NCBI GenBank assembly: GCA_031276585.1
Contig: JAISMT010000217.1
Span: forward strand, 1 to 5,044
Length of the DNA stretch: 5,044 bases
Direction of reading: 5' to 3'
Origin: Bifidobacteriaceae bacterium
GTDB taxonomy: Bacteria; Actinomycetota; Actinomycetes; Actinomycetales; WQXJ01
The position numbers were made by a program, and so were the translations under genes. The first letter of the stretch is position 1. Each line of letters begins with the position of its first letter. The notes below the pieces were generated by a model. The model saw nothing but the letters and a program-made list of their open reading frames with translations, searched no databases and was not told where the DNA came from. Positions 1 through 5,044 of this stretch are shown in pieces.

Positions 1-75
1 GTGGCAGTAGGCTCGTTAGTGGCGTTCATACTCACTAAAACGCCGTTTCGCTGGCGGAAAAAAATAAAGGAGTGA
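1..75 (+). CDS. C-terminal end of an upstream membrane protein (partial)
   Basis: The window opens inside a reading frame that runs in frame 1 for 24 codons to a TGA at 73-75. The visible residues are a hydrophobic stretch (VAVGSLVAFILT) followed by a strongly basic tail (RWRKKIKE). This looks like a last transmembrane helix with a positively charged cytoplasmic end. In many actinobacteria the gene directly before atpI/atpB encodes a MraY/WecA-family undecaprenyl-phosphate sugar-1-phosphate transferase, a polytopic membrane enzyme, and this tail fits one. The identification rests on context only, because no catalytic motif lies in the window. The stop codon sits between the AtpI ribosome binding site and its GTG start, so the gene probably belongs to the same transcript. 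Confidence 0.6.
   Translation: MAVGSLVAFILTKTPFRWRKKIKE
67..72 (+). promoter_or_regulatory. Ribosome binding site that decides the atpI start
   Basis: AAGGAG at 67-72 lies 5 bases before a GTG at 78. A GTG at 72 is also in frame, but its first base is the last base of this motif, so it cannot use it. The site therefore favours the start at 78. It overlaps the end of the upstream gene, whose stop is at 73-75. Confidence 0.75.
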
Positions 76-77
76 CC

Positions 78-506
78 GTGGCAGCCCGTTCCAACCATCC
101 CCAACCCGAAGGCATCGACTACCGCCGTGTGACCTTGGGTTTAGCGCTGATGGCGTTGGCTCTAGCGGTGGTGGGAAGCGTAGTGGGTTACCTGCTGTTG
201 GGAATCAAAGGCCTCTGGGGGGCTTTAGTAGGAGCCGGTGTAGTAGGCGCCATGTTTGCTTCCTCGGCTTTAGTGATGCACCTATCCCGGGATGGCCTTA
301 CCCAAGCCCGTAACTTGCTGATCTCCTGGTTCGTCAAGATTTTGGCCCTCCTAGGCATACTGCTGGCCCTGGACCGAGCTACCTTTATTGACCGCCCCGT
401 TTTTGGGGTAACCGTCCTGGTAGGCGTCATTGGGTCCTTAGCCCTAGAAGGAAGAGTAGTTTGGCGGGCCCGCATACCTCCCGGCGAAGGCTTCGACGGG
501 ATCTGA
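78..506 (+). CDS. atpI: ATP synthase protein I (AtpI-like assembly factor)
   Basis: This is a small, very hydrophobic protein of 142 residues at the head of the ATP synthase operon. Four membrane segments can be seen, at about residues 19-41, 45-67, 80-98 and 107-125, with charged turns between them and a short soluble tail (RARIPPGEGFDGI). The second helix is Gly/Ala-rich (LWGALVGAGVVGA). AtpI family proteins are poorly conserved in sequence. They are known from other bacteria to assist assembly of the c ring or insertion of the membrane sector, and they are not part of the finished enzyme. The call rests on size, four-helix topology and position directly before atpB. GTG 78 is preferred over the in-frame GTG 72 because of the AAGGAG placed 5 bases upstream. 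Unlike most joints in this operon, a gap of about 124 bases follows it. Confidence 0.8.
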   Translation: MAARSNHPQPEGIDYRRVTLGLALMALALAVVGSVVGYLLLGIKGLWGALVGAGVVGAMFASSALVMHLSRDGLTQARNLLISWFVKILALLGILLALDRATFIDRPVFGVTVLVGVIGSLALEGRVVWRARIPPGEGFDGI

Positions 507-562
507 TGCCGGTCTTAGGTCCCGCCTATGGTAGGTTTTGTTACTGACCCTTGACCGACCAT

Positions 563-608
563 TCTGCCGCAGGGCAGACCAAAGCCACCCGGTGAGGCGT
601 GGCTTTGG
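563..608 (+). other. Two abutting hairpins in the atpI-atpB gap
   Basis: Bases 563-578 form a 6-bp stem (TCTGCC with GGCAGA) closed by a GCAG loop. The next base starts a perfect 10-bp stem, 579-588 (CCAAAGCCAC) paired with 599-608 (GTGGCTTTGG), with a 10-base loop (CCGGTGAGGC). No spacer separates the two stems, so they could stack coaxially. No T-run follows 608, so this is not a standard intrinsic terminator. The second stem ends 9 bases before the atpB ribosome binding site (618-622), just outside the expected footprint of an initiating ribosome. A role as an mRNA stability, processing or translation element is inferred. The rest of the gap (507-562) shows nothing I can support. Confidence 0.6.
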
Positions 609-617
609 AGGATTCCT

Positions 618-622
618 AGGAG
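618..622 (+). promoter_or_regulatory. Ribosome binding site of atpB
   Basis: AGGAG at 618-622 stands 8 bases before the TTG at 631. It supports that start over the much earlier TTG at 538, which would run translation through the hairpins. A GGAGG at 607-611 has no in-frame start at a suitable distance and overlaps the arm of the second hairpin. Confidence 0.6.
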
Positions 623-630
623 CAACGGAT

Positions 631-1451
631 TTGTCCTCCATCGGGAGTGTGCCCGGAGTGGCGTTGGCCACTGGCGGGGGTAATGAACCCGGAATGCACA
701 TGCCCACCCTGGATGAGCTGTACCCCCCACCTTTTTGGACCATAGGGGATTGGTTTAGCTTCAACCGCCTGGACTTGATCCGGGTGCTTGCCACGGTGGT
801 GCTAGTAGCACTGATCTATTTGGGAGCCCGGCGTACCCGCTTGATCCCTACACGCGGCCAATCCACTTTCGAATTGGCCATGGGTTTTGTGCACAAGCAG
901 ATCGTGGAACAAACCATGTCCCCCCAGGCAGCGCGGCGCTACTTACCGTTCATCGCCACCATCTTTTTCAGCGTGCTGGCTTTGAACCTGACCGGAATCA
1001 TCCCCGGCCTCAACGTCTCTTCTAACGCCTTAGTGGCGGTGCCTATGATCCTGGCACTCTGTGCTTGGGTGGTTTTTGTGGCCCAGGGGATCCGCTCCCA
1101 TGGTGCCGGGCATTACTTCGCAGACGCTCTGTTCCCCAAAGGGGCGCCCAAGCTGATGTACATTCTGCTCACACCAATTGAGTTTCTGTCCACCTTTGTG
1201 CTTAGGCCAGTCACTCTAACCGTCCGTCTCATGGCCAACATGATTGCCGGGCACTTTCTACTGACCGCGTTCTTTGTGATGACTAGTTTCCTTCTGGTGG
1301 AAGGTAGTGGCCTCCTCAAAGGCCTGGGCCTGCTGACCGGCCTGGTCTCACTAGTGTTCGTTTGCTTTGAACTCTTTATCGCCTGTCTACAGGCCTATAT
1401 TTTTTCTATCCTCACATCCGTCTACATCGGACTAGCCCAGGAAGGGCACTG

Positions 1452-1452
<1 letters not shown>
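631..1452 (+). CDS. atpB: F1Fo ATP synthase subunit a
   Basis: Subunit a forms the two proton half-channels beside the c ring in the membrane. With the TTG 631 start it has 273 residues, close to the usual actinobacterial length. Hydrophobic segments lie at about 48-66, 103-126, 132-154, 175-217 and 227-269, the last two being the long tilted helices that face the ring. The essential arginine is Arg199 in RLMANMIAGHF. Asn203, His208, Glu247 and Gln254 (in FELFIACLQAYIF) line the path. The typical NLTGIIPG motif and the end SVYIGLAQEGH are present. The N-terminal part GGGNEPGMHMPTLDELYPPP resembles the short leader before the first helix in actinobacterial homologues. The start is the least certain point. 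The frame is open back to TTG 538, but those extra residues are charged, unlike the family, and cover two hairpins. GTG 658 is another possibility, 10 bases after GGGAG. The stop overlaps an ATG (TGATG) of a possible mini-ORF. Confidence 0.95.
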
Positions 1453-2270
<818 letters not shown>

Positions 2271-2271
<1 letters not shown>

Positions 2272-3083
2272 TGTTAGGAGCTAGCGCACATTCCTTAGCC
2301 CAGGCCCAAAAGGACCTTGCACAGGGGCTGAAAAGCGCTCCGGTGCAAGGCCGGGAGCTGGCTGATGAACTGTTCGCCCTAGTAGACGCCTTGGATTCGG
2401 AGCCAGCTTTGGCTCGGGCGTTGACTAACCCCAACCGCCCGGCCGCACCCAAAGAACAGTTGGTACGCCAGGCCATGGCCGGGCATCAGGCCGATGCCGT
2501 GGGGTTCGCAGCTCGGATAGCCACGTTGCGTTGGTCTAAAGAAGCCGATCTAGCGGATGCTTTGGAAGTGCTGGCTTTTGATGCCTTTCTGACCCAAGTG
2601 CAGCAGGACCAGCAGCTCCGCCAAGTGGAAGCAGAACTGTTCGAAGTAGACGCCCAACTGCGCAACCACCGTGAGCTGCGTACCGCACTGGGAGAGCGAA
2701 CCGCCTCCCAAGCTGCCCGGCTCCAACTGGTTCAGCAAGTATTTGGACCCGTCTTGGCGGCTCCTACGCTTTACCTGTTGGAGCGCGTCACCGGCCACCC
2801 TAGAGGGCGCGGCATCCGCTACGCCCTGAAGTTCTTAGGTGACCTGGTGGCACAGAAACGGCAGCGGCTGGTGGCAGTGGTTACGGCCGCCGTACCGCTG
2901 AGCAGCCAGCAGGCAGAGCACCTGACTAAAACCTTGGCCACCGAATACGGTCAAGACATTCAACTGAACCTCACCGTGGACCCCAGTGTGGTGGGTGGGC
3001 TGCGGATCCGCGTGGGAGATGACGTGGTGGACGGATCGTTGTTCACCCGTTTAGCCACACTAAGCCGAGACCTGGCCGCCTGA
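2271..3083 (+). CDS. atpH: F1Fo ATP synthase subunit delta
   Basis: Delta (270 residues) caps the alpha3beta3 head and binds the peripheral stalk. It is about 90 residues longer than the E. coli protein (177), which matches the extended delta usual in actinobacteria. The N-terminal part (MLGASAHSLAQAQ) is the usual actinobacterial opening. The helical N-terminal domain includes ELFALVDALDSEPALARAL (33-51). The diagnostic C-terminal motif is at about 237-267, including VDPSVVGGLRIRVGDDVVDG and then SLFTRLATLSRDL. The ATG shares one base with the atpF stop (TGATG). A weak GGGGA at 2256-2260 lies 10 bases upstream, so coupling to atpF is likely. A 30-base gap separates it from atpA. Confidence 0.95.
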
Positions 3084-3101
3084 ACCAAATGAAGACCATT
3101 T

Positions 3102-3108
3102 AGGAAAG
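3102..3108 (+). promoter_or_regulatory. Ribosome binding site of atpA
   Basis: AGGAAAG at 3102-3108 is 5 bases before the ATG at 3114. It gives atpA its own initiation signal after the 30-base gap and fixes the start. Confidence 0.75.
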
Positions 3109-3113
3109 AGAAC

Positions 3114-4745
3114 ATGACCGATCTGAGCATCCGCCCCGAGGCCATTCGCCAGGCCCTGGACCAGTTTGTGGAGTCCTACCAGGCCCAACCAGCGGTCTCG
3201 GAGGAAGTGGGCCGCGTCACTTTGGCGGGCGATGGCATAGCCCAAGTGGAAGGCCTACCTAGTGCTATGGCCAGCGAACTGCTGCGCTTCCCCGACGGCA
3301 CATTGGGCCTAGCCCAAAACCTAGACGAGCGTCACATTGGTGTGATCGTTTTGGGCGAGTTTGCTGGAATTGAAGAAGGCCAAGAGGTGCGGCGTACCGG
3401 TGAGGTGCTTTCGGTACCAGTGGGTGACGCCTACCTGGGCCGGGTGGTAGACCCGCTGGGTAACCCCATGGACGGTTTAGGGGAAATTGAAGCCACCGAG
3501 CGCCGGGCCCTCGAGCTGCAGGCTCCCACGGTGATGCAACGTAAATCCGTGCATGAGCCGCTGCAAACCGGTTTGAAGGCCATTGACTCTTTGATTCCCA
3601 TTGGGCGGGGCCAACGCCAGCTGATCATTGGTGACCGCGGCACCGGTAAGACCGCCATTGCTACTGACACCATCATCAACCAGAAAGCCAACTGGGAATC
3701 TGGTGACCCTTCACGGCAGGTGCGTTGCATCTATGTGGCGGTGGGGCAAAAAGGTTCCACTATTGCCTCGGTGCGCTCGGCTCTGGAAGACGCCGGAGCT
3801 TTGGAATACACCACCATTGTGGCTTCACCAGCCTCTGACCCGGCAGGTTATAAATATTTGGCTCCTTACACCGGTAGCGCCATCGGCCAACACTGGATGT
3901 ACCAAGGCAAGCATGTGTTGATCGTATTTGATGACCTATCGAAACAAGCCGAAGCCTACCGGGCGGTATCTTTGTTGCTGCGCCGCCCACCGGGCCGTGA
4001 AGCCTATCCCGGTGACGTGTTCTACCTGCACTCCCGGCTACTGGAACGTTGCGCCAAACTGTCTGATGATTTAGGTGCTGGTTCCATGACGGGACTGCCC
4101 ATCATCGAAACCAAAGCCAACGACGTCTCGGCGTACATCCCCACCAACGTGATTTCCATTACCGACGGGCAGATCTTCTTGCAGTCTGACTTGTTCAACG
4201 CGGACCAACGCCCGGCCGTGGACGTGGGTATCTCGGTTTCCCGCGTGGGCGGTTCCGCCCAAGTCAAAGCTATGAAGAAAGTGGCGGGAACCCTCAAGAT
4301 TGACTTAGCGCAATTCCGGGACCTGGAAGCCTTCGCCATGTTCGCTTCCGACTTGGATGCCGCTTCCCGTCAACAACTGACCCGCGGGGCCCGGCTAATG
4401 GAACTGTTGAAACAGCCCCAATACACGCCTTATCCCGTGGAACGCCAGGTAGTGGCTATTTACGCTGCCACCAAGGGCTACCTGGACCGGGTGCCGGTGG
4501 AAAAAGTCCACCAATACGAACAGGACCTGTTGGACTACCTGGACCGCCGCACCACCGTGTTGACGGACATTGCAGAATCTAAAGACCTAGCGGCTGATAC
4601 CGAAGCGGCGTTAAAGTCCGCGGTGGAGGCATTCACCCGCGAATTCTTGCTCACCATTGGCGTGCTGACCAGCCCGGAGGAAGTGGATCCGGCGGAGGCC
4701 GAGCTAGAGCAAGAACAAATCGCTTTGAATAAGAAGCGAGGCTGA
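3114..4745 (+). CDS. atpA: F1 ATP synthase subunit alpha
   Basis: Alpha (543 residues) is the non-catalytic nucleotide-binding subunit that alternates with beta in the F1 head. The domains run in the usual order. The beta-barrel domain is at about 28-95 ([17 protein letters not shown] near its start). The nucleotide-binding domain is at about 96-380. The helical C-terminal domain follows. The P-loop is GDRGTGKT at 173-180, with Lys179 and Thr180. The Walker B strand is HVLIVFDD, with Asp273. The family signature [10 protein letters not shown] at 367-376 is followed by Arg377, the arginine finger that reaches the catalytic site on beta. The tail after about residue 520 ([20 protein letters not shown]) is an extension beyond the 513-residue E. 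coli protein. Such tails are usual in actinobacteria; in mycobacteria the alpha tail is reported to suppress ATP hydrolysis. The Gly176 in the P-loop is unusual. Confidence 0.98.
   Translation: MTDLSIRPEAIRQALDQFVESYQAQPAVSEEVGRVTLAGDGIAQVEGLPSAMASELLRFPDGTLGLAQNLDERHIGVIVLGEFAGIEEGQEVRRTGEVLSVPVGDAYLGRVVDPLGNPMDGLGEIEATERRALELQAPTVMQRKSVHEPLQTGLKAIDSLIPIGRGQRQLIIGDRGTGKTAIATDTIINQKANWESGDPSRQVRCIYVAVGQKGSTIASVRSALEDAGALEYTTIVASPASDPAGYKYLAPYTGSAIGQHWMYQGKHVLIVFDDLSKQAEAYRAVSLLLRRPPGREAYPGDVFYLHSRLLERCAKLSDDLGAGSMTGLPIIETKANDVSAYIPTNVISITDGQIFLQSDLFNADQRPAVDVGISVSRVGGSAQVKAMKKVAGTLKIDLAQFRDLEAFAMFASDLDAASRQQLTRGARLMELLKQPQYTPYPVERQVVAIYAATKGYLDRVPVEKVHQYEQDLLDYLDRRTTVLTDIAESKDLAADTEAALKSAVEAFTREFLLTIGVLTSPEEVDPAEAELEQEQIALNKKRG
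4738..4741 (+). promoter_or_regulatory. Ribosome binding site of atpG
   Basis: GAGG at 4738-4741, inside the last codons of atpA, is 8 bases before the ATG at 4750. The gap between the atpA stop and this ATG is 4 bases, so coupling is also likely. Confidence 0.55.
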
Positions 4746-4749
4746 CTAG

Positions 4750-5044
4750 ATGGCCGGTTCGCAAAGGGTTTACCGCGCGCGGATCAAATCGACCCAGTCG
4801 TTGGGCAAGATTTTCCGGGCTATGGAGCTGATTGCTGCCAGCCGGATTGGCCGGGCGCGGGCAGCGGCCCAGCGGCAGGAACCCTACGCCCAGGCTTTGA
4901 CCAAGGCCCTAGCTTTGGCCGCCGCGCACATCCAAGAAGGGTTTTTCCACCCCCTGATCTCGGAACGTCAAGAGGTCAAGCGGGTAGCTATGTTGATCCT
5001 GGCGGCGGACCGAGGCATGGCGGGTGCTTACACCGCTAACCTGC
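4750..5044 (+). CDS. atpG: F1 ATP synthase subunit gamma, N-terminal part (partial)
   Basis: Gamma is the central rotor shaft. The window holds its first 98 codons and cuts the gene at 5044. The N-terminal helix that enters the alpha3beta3 cavity is clear: RVYRARIKSTQSLGKIFRAM, then ELIAASRIGRARAAA (residues 6-40), with the near-invariant AMELIAAS block. The start of the Rossmann-like domain is VAMLILAADRGMAGAYTANL (79-98), equivalent to the SDRGLCGG region of other gamma proteins. Met90 and Ala91 replace Leu-Cys there. The frame stays open to the window edge. The gene follows atpA after 4 bases. Beta and epsilon genes are expected beyond it. Confidence 0.95.
   Translation, partial: MAGSQRVYRARIKSTQSLGKIFRAMELIAASRIGRARAAAQRQEPYAQALTKALALAAAHIQEGFFHPLISERQEVKRVAMLILAADRGMAGAYTANL

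Noticed and set aside
504..532. TATGGT at 527-532 as a -10 box
   Set aside because: It fits TANNNT, but the matching -35 position (about 504-509) reads TGATGC, a poor match. The hexamer alone is too weak to call.
524..539. CCTA/TAGG mini-stem followed by TTTT after atpI as a terminator
   Set aside because: The stem is only 4 bp (5 with a G-U pair) and the T-run is short. A terminator here would also cut the operon before its essential genes.
551..579. TTGACC at 551-556 as a -35 box of an internal promoter for atpB
   Set aside because: No acceptable -10 hexamer lies 16-18 bases downstream. The bases there belong to the first hairpin.
444..794. 116-codon minus-strand reading frame across the atpI-atpB gap
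   Set aside because: It runs antisense to the end of atpI and the start of atpB. It shows no recognisable protein features, its composition is basic and proline/serine-rich, and it has no convincing ribosome binding site. It looks like a shadow frame.
3087..3101. AAATG/CATTT stem in the atpH-atpA gap
   Set aside because: It is five mostly A-T pairs in a 30-base gap, too weak to support as a structure.
3090..3104. Four-codon ORF (MKTI, then TAG) between atpH and atpA
   Set aside because: It has no ribosome binding site and does not bridge the stop and start of the flanking genes, unlike the atpB-atpE mini-ORF.
3431..3730. Minus-strand reading frames of 60-105 codons inside atpA
   Set aside because: They lie wholly within a highly conserved gene on the other strand. 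They are shadow frames arising from its codon bias.

Overview
The window holds most of an F-type (F1Fo) ATP synthase operon, all on the + strand, in the order [end of an upstream membrane-protein gene]-atpI-atpB-atpE-atpF-atpH-atpA-atpG(start). Several things point to an actinobacterium (Actinomycetota). The delta subunit is a separate, long protein of about 270 residues. The alpha subunit is about 543 residues, with an acidic/basic C-terminal tail ending in KKRG. The c and a subunits are of actinobacterial style, and starts are often GTG or TTG. G+C looks moderate for that phylum (by eye mid to upper 50s percent), and TTA, CTA and ATA codons are used freely, so a host-associated Actinomycetaceae-like lineage is possible. 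That genus- or family-level placement is a guess.

Layout. Bases 1-75 are the last 24 codons of an upstream gene, ending in a hydrophobic stretch and a basic tail. AtpI (78-506) is a four-helix assembly factor. An untranslated stretch of about 124 bases follows and carries two directly abutting hairpins (563-578 and 579-608). Then come atpB (subunit a, 631-1452), a 43-base gap with a perfect 12-bp tandem repeat and a possible 15-codon mini-ORF, atpE (subunit c, 1496-1720), atpF (subunit b, 1717-2271), atpH (delta, 2271-3083), atpA (alpha, 3114-4745) and the first 98 codons of atpG (gamma, 4750 to the window end). Beta and epsilon (atpD, atpC) are expected just downstream. No stretch of more than 300 bases lacks a gene.

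How the genes work together. Subunit a and the c ring form the proton path in the membrane. Essential residues are visible: Arg199 in a and Glu60 in c. Subunits b and delta form the peripheral stalk that holds alpha3beta3. Gamma is the rotor shaft. AtpI is thought to help assemble the c ring. Genes are tightly packed, with overlapping stop/start codons (GTGA, ATGA, TGATG) that suggest translational coupling.

The genes are housekeeping genes and I see no evidence of a new biological system. The parts worth a second look are small: the tandem hairpins before atpB, and the repeat-built mini-ORF that exactly bridges the atpB stop and the atpE start. There are also two residue-level observations, the H/E swap in subunit a and Gly in the alpha P-loop.
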